Assembly (NCBI GenBank): GCA_010672965.1
Contig: JAAHFN010000049.1
Span: 1-51,943, forward strand
Reading direction: 5' to 3'
Length of the DNA: 51,943 nucleotides
From: Oscillatoria sp. SIO1A7
GTDB taxonomy: Bacteria; Cyanobacteriota; Cyanobacteriia; Cyanobacteriales; Laspinemataceae
In this document: one piece after another, positions 1 to 7,128 of the stretch
How the letters are laid out: the number at the start of each line of letters is the position of its first letter
How positions within the stretch are numbered: position 1 is the stretch's first letter
Made by a program: the position numbers and the translations under genes
The notes under the pieces: model-generated
Database searches by the model: none
The model's input: only the letters and a program-made list of their open reading frames with translations
What the model was told of the DNA's origin: nothing

Positions 1-86
1 TAGCGCCCCAGACCAACCAGGGCGGCCGGGGCGCTCCCGGGGGCACCGCCCCTACGGTATTTATGGGCAATTAACCGGATTTGATA
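1..86. mobile_element. Family C miniature element, cut by the window edge
   Basis: Right end of a small inverted-repeat element. The terminus TTAACCGGATTTGATA ends at 86 and is followed by TAA, the 3-bp duplication seen at the other copies (1529-1656, 30710-30845, 48648-48796). The interior carries the GC-rich GGGCGCTCCCGGGGGCACCGCC segment also present in the 1529 copy. The left end lies outside the window. Confidence 0.6.
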
Positions 87-90
87 TAAG

Positions 91-237
91 TAGGGCTTGC
101 TGAATAAATTTAAAAAGCCGGGGTGTGGGGAGAGGGGGAAGTGTGGGAAGTGTGGGAAGAATTAAATAAAATTGTACTCTCCTCCTCTCCCCACACTCCC
201 CCCTCTCCCCACCCTCTGCCTTTTTCAGCAAGCCCTA
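91..237. mobile_element. Family E miniature element
   Basis: A 147-bp segment bounded by perfect 14-bp inverted termini, TAGGGCTTGCTGAA at 91 and TTCAGCAAGCCCTA ending at 237. The interior is a purine-rich tract (GTGTGGGGAGAG, GTGGGAAGT repeats) followed by its pyrimidine-rich counterpart, so the whole can fold into a long hairpin. There is no coding capacity. A single-ended relative begins at 650. Confidence 0.6.
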
Positions 238-264
238 AGTAGTGTCTGACTAAGGAGCGAGCGT

Positions 265-624
265 TTATAAATGTCTTAACTCATTTGCGTAGTGCGATAA
301 ACCTAAATCTGCATAGTTGGGATTGAGAGCGATCGCCTGTTCTAAAGCGGCAATAGCTTCTGACAAGCGGCCAATGCTTCCTCATAATTACCCAATCGGT
401 TTAGGTTGGCGCATTGCTCGGTCAAAACTAGGGCAGAAGTAGGACTCGCCTGAGCTGCCCAATTAACATATGCTGCCGCTTCGGCGTGCCGTCCCAAAAG
501 TCCGAGGAGAATACCATGCTGCATCCAGGCGTTGGCATTTTTGGGAGCGATCGCTCCTTGCCCGGTTAGGATTTGGTGCGCTTTCGTAAGCCTCTAAAAA
601 ATCTACCCTTGCAATACCTAAGGT
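265..624 (-). pseudogene. Frameshifted TPR-protein C-terminal remnant
   Basis: The minus strand encodes tetratricopeptide-like sequence in more than one frame. One frame gives APKNANAWMQHGILLGLLGR...YEEALAA. Near 365 it runs into a stop, while the neighbouring frame continues as GRLSEAIAALEQAIALNPNY and ends at a TAA (265-267). Upstream a third frame reads FLEAYESAPNPNRA. This is the usual TPR pattern (NPN..A...G..L..L....EA) broken by at least one and probably two frameshifts. No start codon is visible, and a family E end lies just upstream at 650. Most likely the degenerate 3' part of a TPR gene. Confidence 0.5.
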
Positions 625-649
625 CCCGGAGATACTCGCCCTACGCAAT

Positions 650-790
650 TAGGGCTTGCTGAAAAAGGCAGAGTGTGGGGAGGGTGGGGAGAGGGAGTCA
701 GTGGGCAGAGGGGGAGAGGACAATTTTGTTTAATTCTTCCCGCACTTCCCACACTTCCCGCACTTCCCGCACTTCCCGCACTTCCCAATT
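650..790. repeat. One-ended family E segment plus 9-bp minisatellite
   Basis: TAGGGCTTGCTGAAAAAGGC at 650 matches the left terminus of the 91-237 element, and the following GTGTGGGGAGGG tract resembles its interior. No right terminus is found. From about 744 to 790 the 9-mer ACTTCCCGC/ACTTCCCAC is tandemly repeated. The same 9-mer class occurs at 35909-35974 (reverse orientation) and 51649-51694. Confidence 0.5.
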
Positions 791-890
791 AGAGGGTCAT
801 ACCCCCCATGTCAGATACGCAAGGGCTATGATATGGTTGACTAGCTTGTACAATACCAATGTCGTAACTCTAAATTTAAGAGGTCAAAAA

Positions 891-1166
891 ATGCCAATAC
901 CTGATTCCGTATTATTTAAAGTGTTGGTTCGGGAAATTTGGGAAACAGATAAAAGCATGTCTGCTTTTACGATTCTGGACATGCTGATAGACGGAGAACT
1001 AGCAGTACATTGCGATAATTACTACTTTTATTCAGACGACGGTAAGATTAATGAAGTTGAACAGTTCCTGTTAGATTGGATGCCCAGCATGAAGGGGAAA
1101 GAAGAGGCACGCAAGACGCTGGGTCTAGTGGCTAGAAAGCTAAGCCAAATCAATAGTCGTTTTTAG
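891..1166 (+). CDS. Small hypothetical protein
   Basis: A 91-residue protein that I do not recognise. It is acidic and looks globular and soluble, with no signal peptide or membrane segment; the middle part reads TILDMLIDGELAVHCDNYYF. The ATG at 891 is chosen because AGAGG lies about 9 nt upstream and because codons 5' of it run through repeat-derived Thr-Ser-Arg sequence. An in-frame ATG at 828 is the alternative. It stands alone between repeat-rich segments, with no operon partner. Function unknown; that it is a real gene is likely but not certain. Confidence 0.5.
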   Translation: MPIPDSVLFKVLVREIWETDKSMSAFTILDMLIDGELAVHCDNYYFYSDDGKINEVEQFLLDWMPSMKGKEEARKTLGLVARKLSQINSRF

Positions 1167-1287
1167 TTTTTTGCAGGACTTACACGCGGATGCTGTATGT
1201 AGGGTGCGTTCTTAGATTAATTTTGTGTAGCACTTACACGGAGACGCCCTGAGTAGCGTGCTAGGAGCGCATCCTACTCAGCCTTCG

Positions 1288-1528
1288 TTACCTTCGGGCA
1301 GCTAATTTTCTCATCTGCCTGCGCCGCCAAGCAAAATGCAGGATATTAACCCCCAATTCCTGGGCGGTGCGAATGGTTTCTCTCGGCAGTTCCAGATATT
1401 CGTCCAATCCCCAAGCCGACGTTCGCCAATTATAATCACTACACCGCCTCCAGTAAAAATTGCAATAGACCGTCCGTTGACCTTGGGAAATGCAGCGAAT
1501 ATAGCGTTTCTCAAATAAGTGTAATTTA
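1288..1528 (-). pseudogene. Unidentified gene remnant
   Basis: An open minus-strand frame of about 80 codons without a start codon ends at TAA (1288-1290). It reads convincingly protein-like: VYCNFYWRRCSDYNW, GLDEYLELPRETIRTAQELG, VNILHFAW. Its 5' side merges into a family B end (1500-1520) and a family C element (from 1529), with a stop codon just inside the latter. This suggests the 3' end of a gene whose upstream part was lost or displaced by element insertion. The family was not recognised. Confidence 0.35.
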
Positions 1529-1656
1529 TATCAAATCCGCTTAATTACCCGTAAATCCGCTCCGGGGCAATCCCCCCGTGGTTGCCCCGTAGGAAAAGGG
1601 GCGCTCCCGGGGGCACCGCCCCTACAGATACTGTGACTGTTTAACCGGATTTGGTA
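1529..1656. mobile_element. Family C miniature element with TTA target duplication
   Basis: A 128-bp element bounded by TATCAAATCCGCTTAA and its imperfect complement TTTAACCGGATTTGGTA. TTA flanks it on both sides (1526-1528 and 1657-1659). The interior holds a GC-rich segment (GGGGCGCTCCCGGGGGCACC) and no ORF. The same ends and the same 3-bp duplication (TTA or TAA) occur at the 30710 and 48648 copies. Confidence 0.65.
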
Positions 1657-1668
1657 TTAGAAGGTAGG

Positions 1669-1768
1669 GGCGATAGCATCCCCGGGACAATGTATTCTAT
1701 AAACCGAAGTGTTCATAGTGGGATGCGCGGGCTCCAAACAACCTCACATTAATTTGAGAACTGCTATA
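1669..1768. repeat. One-ended family B repeat
   Basis: A TAGGGGCGATAGCATCCC segment leads to AATTTGAGAACTGCTATA at 1768, a degenerate form of the family B terminus (ATTTGAGAAACGCTATA). A near relative with the same internal order lies at 8450-8556. No left terminus is visible. Confidence 0.4.
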
Positions 1769-1913
1769 GAAAAGGCTGCGATCGCAGGGGATGGTTGCGG
1801 CTGAGGCGATTGAGATTCTCCAAAGAAATCCCTAGTGCAGCGCGGCAGAAATATGCACTGCTCCTAAATAGCGTACCCCAGAAATCCCCTGCAAAATAGT
1901 GACGATATCCGAC

Positions 1914-4223
1914 TTACTCCACGGTAAAGTTAGATGCAGATAGGCTCAGACCCGGAGCCAGAGAGGCAAACTGACCGCCCCCACCAAGTCCAGCGGTATT
2001 GCCATCTGGATTGTAGTAAAGCGCGCCGCTATTGCTGTCGTAGGTTATTAGCTCGGCAGAGGCACCCGCTGCAGTTGCATCGGCGACCGTAGCAAAAGAA
2101 TTTAAAGCGCCGACTGTCAGGGCATTGAAAGTTGACTCAGATAGAGCAATCGTATCTTCGCCGACAACAAAGTCAGCGATCGCATCAGTCCCAAATTCAG
2201 CAAAATCAATGTCTCGACCGCCGAACAGCAGTACATCGTTACCAGCGCCGCCGGTCAAACTATCGTCACCGCGATCGCCGCTGAGAATATCGTCGCCAGC
2301 GCCGCCGATGAGGGTATCATTCCCCCGACCGCCATAGAGAGAGTCATTCCCCCGACCGCCATCGAGAAAGTCATTGCCTTCATTGCCGTTATTGAAGTCA
2401 TCTCCAGCACTTCCCGGCAGAGTATCATCTCCCGCGAAGCCTCGTAAATTGTCATTGCCTAGGCCGCCGCTGAGATTATCGTCTCCTGCGCCGCCAGTGT
2501 TATTAAGAAAAAAAGCGTTGTCCTGAATCTCCTCGCCAATTCCGCTATTTTTCCGAATAATCTCGGCCAAAGTGGTTTGGCGAATTGCGGCGATTTCCTC
2601 CGGAGTAAAGAAGCCGTTGTTTTCATTGTCGTTCCCTCCTGCCTGTCCGGGCTCGCCAGGGTTTTCAAACCAGAAGCGATCGCCATCCCGCAGTTCTTGA
2701 TACTGAGTCGCCAGCAGAGCTGCTTCAGTAATGCCCACGCTCCCTCCGGGCACATGGTCTTCCGCCATCAAGCCGACCCACAAATCGATATCATCTACCG
2801 AGCCGTACAAGTCTTGCAATTGTTGCTGGAGGATGGGGTCGGAAGTAATCTCGGCAAAGCTGCTGACCCCTGGGATACCGATAGTGCGCCGAACCTGGTT
2901 GTAGTCGGCCACACCGCGCTCGCGCGCCCGCTGAATATTGCCCGAGAGCAGGTCAAACGCTACTGGATCTATTCCTTCTGGCAAGCCATTGCGCAGGTTA
3001 TCGCCTACTTGCGTATCCACCTCCTGAGCCACCCCAGCAGTTAGGCCGCGAAGGATTTCATCCACATCCGCCCCTTCGGCGATACTGGGCGCCAGAAAGC
3101 TATCTAGAAACTCAATAGGGCCGTCCGCAGACTCACCGTTCGCATCTAGGCGCTGGATTTCCGGACTTACTAAGGTATGGCCAATGCGCAAAGCTGCCGT
3201 CACAAAGACATCGGTAGTTTGGGGATCGATATCGGGATCGTACCCTTGGTAAGGCGTCAGAAAGGGATTGTTTTCCCCCAACAGAGCGGGCAGCCACTCG
3301 TAGAGAACGACATTCTGGAACTGGGCAATATTAACTTGGCGGGCGCGTTGGAAGATTTGCTCCCCGCTAAAGCCCGGATGTGCCTGGGCTATCTCCGTCG
3401 CCAGGCGATTGTGGTTGCGCACCCACAGAGTATGCTGGGAAGCCAAGCTGTCATTTTCATTGACCCGCACGTCTCCAGCTAGGAAGCCGACTCCCTGAAA
3501 TCTTCCCCCCTCCGTTAGCCCATCAGTATCGACGGGGAGCAAATCGCCGGTGGGACTGTTGAGGACCCTGAGCTGACCCGCGCTCCCTTGCAACTCCCGA
3601 GCTAGTTCCGGGTTGGAACCGTAAACCGTAGAGAGGTCTAGCCAGGTGGTTACGGTATTGATTGCCCGCCCGGGTATGTTGTTGAGGGTTGTTCCCGTCC
3701 CGGGAGCGAAAGCATCCCGCTCGAACGGGAGTTGTCCGCTGGGGATGGGGTTCGTTCCGTTTGGCCCAAGGTCGGGATCGTCTGCTGGGATGGGAATCGG
3801 AAGCTCAATCTCCCTTTCCCCACTCTCATGTAGGATATCTTCTGTTCCTTCCCGAGCTAGGTCAGTGGTGTGGTTGACAAACTGACCGAAGCTCCAGATC
3901 ATGTCGGTTATGCCCCGAGCGTTCGGGACTATTCGTTCCGCCTGGTCGGCGACAGTATTGCTAATGACCCGAGGATTGGGGCGATCGGGAGGTATCGTGC
4001 CATCGGGCAATGGCCGTCGAGTGCCCCCCTCAGGTGCGGTGCCAGCCGGTGCCTGGAGCCCGTCTTCGTACTCTACTGGGGTCACCCGGCGAAACAGATC
4101 TCCCACGCCCCCCCGCGTGGGGTCTTCTAAATTATTCCTGGTGCCGTCGAAGCGTCGGTAGTCTCCTTCGGGGGGAATAATGCCACTGGCAAATGGATCG
4201 TTATTGACTAATATTTCTTCCAT
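1914..4223 (-). CDS. Animal-type haem peroxidase with C-terminal RTX repeats
   Basis: A 769-residue haem peroxidase of the peroxidase-cyclooxygenase (An_peroxidase) superfamily. Visible motifs: distal GQFVNH (Gln114, His118), TTWLDLSTVYGS (191-203, calcium loop), GDVRVNEND (Arg253, Glu256, matching myeloperoxidase Arg239/Glu242), HTLWVRNHNRLA (264-275) and proximal LRIGHTLV (His349). Residues about 577-669 are nonapeptide calcium repeats of the GGxGxDxLxG type, followed by a beta-rich tail. There is no N-terminal signal peptide; RTX proteins are normally exported by type I secretion, so an extracellular protein is inferred. Oddity: the Asp before the distal His is Asn117, and the calcium ligand two residues later is Thr119. 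GAGGA lies upstream of the ATG. It stands alone, with no secretion genes nearby. Confidence 0.92.
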   Translation of the reverse strand: MEEILVNNDPFASGIIPPEGDYRRFDGTRNNLEDPTRGGVGDLFRRVTPVEYEDGLQAPAGTAPEGGTRRPLPDGTIPPDRPNPRVISNTVADQAERIVPNARGITDMIWSFGQFVNHTTDLAREGTEDILHESGEREIELPIPIPADDPDLGPNGTNPIPSGQLPFERDAFAPGTGTTLNNIPGRAINTVTTWLDLSTVYGSNPELARELQGSAGQLRVLNSPTGDLLPVDTDGLTEGGRFQGVGFLAGDVRVNENDSLASQHTLWVRNHNRLATEIAQAHPGFSGEQIFQRARQVNIAQFQNVVLYEWLPALLGENNPFLTPYQGYDPDIDPQTTDVFVTAALRIGHTLVSPEIQRLDANGESADGPIEFLDSFLAPSIAEGADVDEILRGLTAGVAQEVDTQVGDNLRNGLPEGIDPVAFDLLSGNIQRARERGVADYNQVRRTIGIPGVSSFAEITSDPILQQQLQDLYGSVDDIDLWVGLMAEDHVPGGSVGITEAALLATQYQELRDGDRFWFENPGEPGQAGGNDNENNGFFTPEEIAAIRQTTLAEIIRKNSGIGEEIQDNAFFLNNTGGAGDDNLSGGLGNDNLRGFAGDDTLPGSAGDDFNNGNEGNDFLDGGRGNDSLYGGRGNDTLIGGAGDDILSGDRGDDSLTGGAGNDVLLFGGRDIDFAEFGTDAIADFVVGEDTIALSESTFNALTVGALNSFATVADATAAGASAELITYDSNSGALYYNPDGNTAGLGGGGQFASLAPGLSLSASNFTVE

Positions 4224-4261
4224 CAGTCCTCTCGTCTTTTACTAAAGTATTTCGGTTTTGT

Positions 4262-4373
4262 ATAGCGTTTCTCAAATAAGTGTTACGACTTACGCAAAGA
4301 CTCTATTTGTCTGGTGCGCACTGCGCAGCAGACACTATATTTAGCCTTCGGTCCGGCAATTTGCGTAAGTCCT
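4262..4373. mobile_element. Family A miniature element abutting a family B end
   Basis: Inverted termini ACGACTTACGCAAA (from 4285) and TTTGCGTAAGTCCT region (to 4373) enclose about 85 bp, including the palindromic GTGCGCACTGCGCAGC core. Immediately upstream, TATAGCGTTTCTCAAATAAG (4262-4281) is a lone family B terminus, in the same wording as at 1500-1520. Non-coding. Confidence 0.5.
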
Positions 4374-4732
4374 GAAGTTTAACAAAAGAAACCTAGGGGC
4401 GATAGCATCGCGAGCGACTATCTCGAATCCGCAGCATACATTCGCGCAGTCGTCCAAAGGAGCGATCGTCCAAATCCGACTTCGGCAAGGCAACAACTCA
4501 AAATCTATTGGTATTGTTTGTGATTTTTACCGCTATGTTTTTTTGAAAAATTCGTTTTCTAGCTTTTTTTTAGTATAGCATACCATCTCGATCTAGCACT
4601 ACCGGTTAAGGTTAGGACAGTTACAAACGCTCTATTGCAATGATTGCAGGACTTTTGCTGACTGCTGACTGCTGATAGCTGATAGCTTACTGCTATATAT
4701 GTCAAGGCACGGATAGGTACCCAGAGGACTTA

Positions 4733-4862
4733 GGGACTCGCGCAGCAAATTTAGTACCAGTCCAAAAGCGTTCTTTGACCGCCATCGTTCGGGCGATCGC
4801 TTGTCGTAGGCGAAAGCCTGCCCAAGGCGAGGGCATAGCCCATTATTAACTTGCAAGTCTCT
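4733..4862. mobile_element. Degenerate family D miniature element
   Basis: GGGACTCGCGCAGCAAATTTAGTACCAG at the left and CATTATTAACTTGCAAGTCT at the right match the ends of the intact family D copies at 5969 and 20081. TTA precedes the left end; the right flank has decayed. The interior includes GTTCGGGCGATCGC, shared with the other copies. A lone partial end of the same family lies at about 5069-5097. The direct CTGACTGCTGA heptamers just before it (4655-4690) are simple repeats. Confidence 0.5.
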
Positions 4863-5301
4863 TGCGCAAATCGTCAGAGCGATCGCCATATATAGAGCCT
4901 AGATCGCGGTACAACCTCTACTAATAGCGCCTAGGCTTAAATTATGACCCAATCTAAAGTCCAAAAGCATCCACAATCGATATAATCTTTGCAGTTTGCC
5001 TGAATTATCCAATGGCTGCACTATATCCTGAAAACACATTGCTGGCACTGCTGCTAGCTCTTAGGGGCTTGGAACTGGTACTTTATCTCTGCGCAAGTCC
5101 CTTAACTTGTATTTCGCCAACCGAAACCCAACATCCAGCCAAATTTGTGGCCCCAGCAAATAGATTTGTTGGCGGTCGTGCCTGACTACATATATATAAG
5201 GTGTAGTTTCTGCACTTTTTGCAAAAAGTCCAGAAAATGCATCCAATCTTGAAATTAGAGCCAATTTGTGCTAATGTAGCTCTATAGCCTCAAAGAAAGG
5301 C

Positions 5302-5331
5302 AAAAAAAAGGGCCACAAACCGCGACCCTTT
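5302..5331 (-). terminator. Rho-independent terminator on the minus strand
   Basis: Read on the minus strand: an AAAGGG...CCCTTT hairpin with a GC-rich stem (GGGTCGCGG/TGTGGCCC), followed directly by a run of eight T. It would end a minus-strand transcript arriving from the 5340-5960 region, although no minus-strand gene is evident there. This suggests an unannotated minus-strand RNA, or a former gene. Confidence 0.5.
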
Positions 5332-5357
5332 CCAAGAAGGACAAACGTCAACCAAAC

Positions 5358-5590
5358 GTAAGGAGGTTTTCACTCAAACAATTTCTCCCTCAAAAACCCA
5401 GGCTCTTAGGGGCAAGCCTTGGACTCAGGGCAACAAGTCCATTGGCAAGCCTCCAATAGCAGGGCCTGGGTTGGAAGATAGCCCACCCAAAATTACCGCT
5501 GACGGTCCAACGAGCGGCAGTACCTGGTTCCCCTCCTGGAAGGGGCTAGGGGTGGGTTCCATTGGGAGAAATTCACTCTAGTTTTCACCA
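5358..5590 (+). ncRNA. Candidate structured RNA or hairpin-rich element, unidentified
   Basis: A 194-bp core is closed by a perfect 10-bp stem, AATTTCTCCC (5380-5389) with GGGAGAAATT (5564-5573). It contains two arms: AACCCAGGC (5395-5403) with GCCTGGGTT (5464-5472), perfect; and AGCCCACCC (5480-5488) with GGGTGGGTT (5550-5558), which pairs with one G-U only if read on the plus strand. Both arms contain smaller hairpins (GGACT/AGTCC, CCGCT/AGCGG, CCCCT/AGGGG). It does not show the hallmark sequences of RNase P RNA, tmRNA or the cobalamin riboswitch as I know them. It could be an RNA or a palindrome-rich mobile element. The strand is inferred from one wobble pair and is weak. Confidence 0.35.
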
Positions 5591-5876
5591 CTGTCCTTAA
5601 TTAGCCTGGAAGTTGGGAGCCCGACGACGATTTGAGCGATCGTCGCCGGCTACCCCGAGCTTCCGAGCCAGCGATCGCGCGATCGCTGGCGGCCTTACGC
5701 TGCGCATTCCTTGGGCGTCGCGTACAAAACGCGATCGCGCCAACGCGGCATTTGCACGCCCCGAGGAAACTAGGCGTAGCACCTCCTTACTTTTTGTAGA
5801 TCCTACAACGACTTGCTTTTGTATGCCCTCGCATAGGGACGGAGGGCAATAGGCCCCTGCGCGTAATTAAAAATTC

Positions 5877-5956
5877 AAAAGTCATGCATTCAAAAGTCAA
5901 TTACTTTGTTTTGAAGTTTGCATTTTGAATGCATGACTTTTGAATGCATGACTTTT
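5877..5956. repeat. 19-bp inverted repeat with duplicated right arm
   Basis: AAAAGTCATGCATTCAAAA (5877-5895) is perfectly complementary to TTTTGAATGCATGACTTTT (5923-5941). The right arm is then repeated in overlapping tandem at 5938-5956. It forms a stable hairpin in an intergenic region, with no coding potential. Confidence 0.6.
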
Positions 5957-5968
5957 CAATTGCGGTAA

Positions 5969-6084
5969 GGGACTTGCGCAGAAATAAAGTACCAGCGTTC
6001 GGGAGATCGCTTTACTGGTCTATGCCCTCCGGGCTATGCCCAGGAGCAGCCTACGGATTGGTACATTATTAACTTGCAAGTCCC
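5969..6084. mobile_element. Family D miniature element with TAA target duplication
   Basis: A 116-bp element with ends GGGACTTGCGCAGAAATAAA and TTATTAACTTGCAAGTCCC (the inner parts differ but the outer GGGACTTGC is inverted). It is flanked by TAA on both sides (5966-5968 and 6085-6087). The interior contains the CTATGCCCTCCGGGCTATGCCC repeat common in this genome. No ORF. It matches the copy at 20081-20184 in reverse order. Confidence 0.65.
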
Positions 6085-6281
6085 TAAGCCGAAACTTTGA
6101 GTGAAAACTAACTAATTTTTTTTTGGGTTTTAACTTATCAGAATCTGTAGATAGTATCAGATCGCGATCGCGCTAGTTACCAGTTCTAAACCTTTGCCTT
6201 TTTGCCAAATTTACCACACCAAGACGCGGGCGGGGTATGTGAGGAAAAAAGCCTGCACTGCCCCGCCCGATATAGCTCGAC

Positions 6282-6821
6282 CTAATTACTTTTTTTTTGC
6301 TTCGTATATTTAAACCTGGTCAGTTCGGCAATAGTTTTCATTAGGGCTGGATCGTACTCCCCGTACAAATCCAGCCATTCATAAAAAGTTAGCTCTCCAT
6401 CCAGATATGCTTCTGGACTATCTGCTCCTTCCAGCATCAAAGTACAAATTACGCTATAGGCATAAATCCAGGCTTTTTCTCTATCTTGCGTCCATTTTTC
6501 TCCCAGATATGCTTTAAAAGTTTTTAGCAGAGCATCCCCTACCATTGGATAATACTCTTCTAAAGTCCCCAGTTGATAGTGCCGCGCTCCAAGGCTTTTT
6601 AATGCTTCTTGCAGTGCTTCTGGGCTGCGTAAATTTTCAACAATCAAAACCAACGAGGCAATTAGCTTTTTCTCCTGTTTTTCCAGATTTGTTTGAGCGA
6701 ACAAAGGCTTAGTTTCTGGATAATCTTCAAACAAGCGTTTGTAAAATAGAGATGAAAACTCGCTGGCATTAGGTTTAACTATTTCGAGACTCTCTTCGAG
6801 CAATTGGCGTTGTAAATTCAT
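6282..6821 (-). CDS. Single-domain globin with C-terminal extension
   Basis: A 179-residue globin of the flavohaemoglobin-like single-domain type. The haem pocket residues can be placed by comparison with the second globin of this cluster: Tyr27 (B10), Phe41 (CD1), Gln49 (E7) and proximal His81 (F8, LGARHYQLG), followed by YYPMVGDALL. Tyr B10/Gln E7 is the pocket of globins that bind O2 tightly and dioxygenate NO; that this protein does so is inference. Residues about 131-179 extend beyond the globin fold and are missing in the paralog at 11220. No reductase domain is present. The ATG at 6821 is chosen because the homology begins there. It is the last gene of the redox island, 307 bp after the cytochrome b gene. 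Confidence 0.88.
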   Translation of the reverse strand: MNLQRQLLEESLEIVKPNASEFSSLFYKRLFEDYPETKPLFAQTNLEKQEKKLIASLVLIVENLRSPEALQEALKSLGARHYQLGTLEEYYPMVGDALLKTFKAYLGEKWTQDREKAWIYAYSVICTLMLEGADSPEAYLDGELTFYEWLDLYGEYDPALMKTIAELTRFKYTKQKKSN

Positions 6822-6939
6822 GTTGTAATTTTGAGTTTTTAGTTTTAAATTAAACCCTAGTGGACTGTCTGCCTTAAAATTGTAGAGAGCGGCCCGGGAA
6901 CGAAACAAGGGCGAAACGATTGGTATAGTTGGGTTACTC

Positions 6940-7020
6940 TTCGAGAAGGCTATGCCCCAGAGGGCAGGCTATGCCCCGGAGGGCAGGCTACGCCAACGCC
7001 AACGCCAACACTCCGTTCAA
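6940..7020. repeat. Degenerate CTATGCCC/GAGGGCAGG repeat in spacer 6822-7128
   Basis: Three tandem-like units of the form GGCTATGCCCCAGAGGGCAG, then GGCTACGCCAACGCCAACGCC. Related units occur at 6018-6042, 16930-16960 and, strikingly, inside the giant kinase gene at 24418-24490. The rest of this 307-bp spacer is AT-rich near 7080-7128; no gene is seen. Confidence 0.4.
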
Positions 7021-7128
7021 CCCAACCTACATTTACAAATAATCTTAGCTTTGCCAAAGCACTAGGCTCGTCCATGAATGTAAATAATTTATTATTGTAA
7101 CTATATTATAATTATAAATTTAAACTGA

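Noticed and set aside
2125-4161. Several plus-strand open frames opposite the peroxidase gene
   Set aside because: They are the complements of a strongly biased coding region with clear peroxidase motifs on the minus strand; the predicted peptides are Pro/Ser/Arg-rich shadows.
1914-4223. Initial thought that the second haem-linking Glu of the peroxidase is also lost (RNHNR motif)
   Set aside because: The haem-linking Glu lies in the R-x-x-E motif further upstream; GDVRVNEND keeps both Arg253 and Glu256, so only the Asp position is changed.
4418-4450. TCGAATCCGC, resembling a tRNA T-arm
   Set aside because: No acceptor, D or anticodon stem can be formed around it; no tRNA was recognised anywhere in the window.
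5061-5264. 67-codon minus-strand frame (PYIYVVRHDRQQIYLLGPQI)
   Set aside because: It uses a TTG start without a ribosome site, and its last 15 codons are the end of a family D repeat. It may be a remnant, but evidence is too thin to annotate.
5597-5852. Open frames on both strands at 5.6-5.85 kb
   Set aside because: The sequence is dominated by overlapping GCGATCGC palindromes; peptides are Arg/Ala-rich on both strands, with no family pattern.
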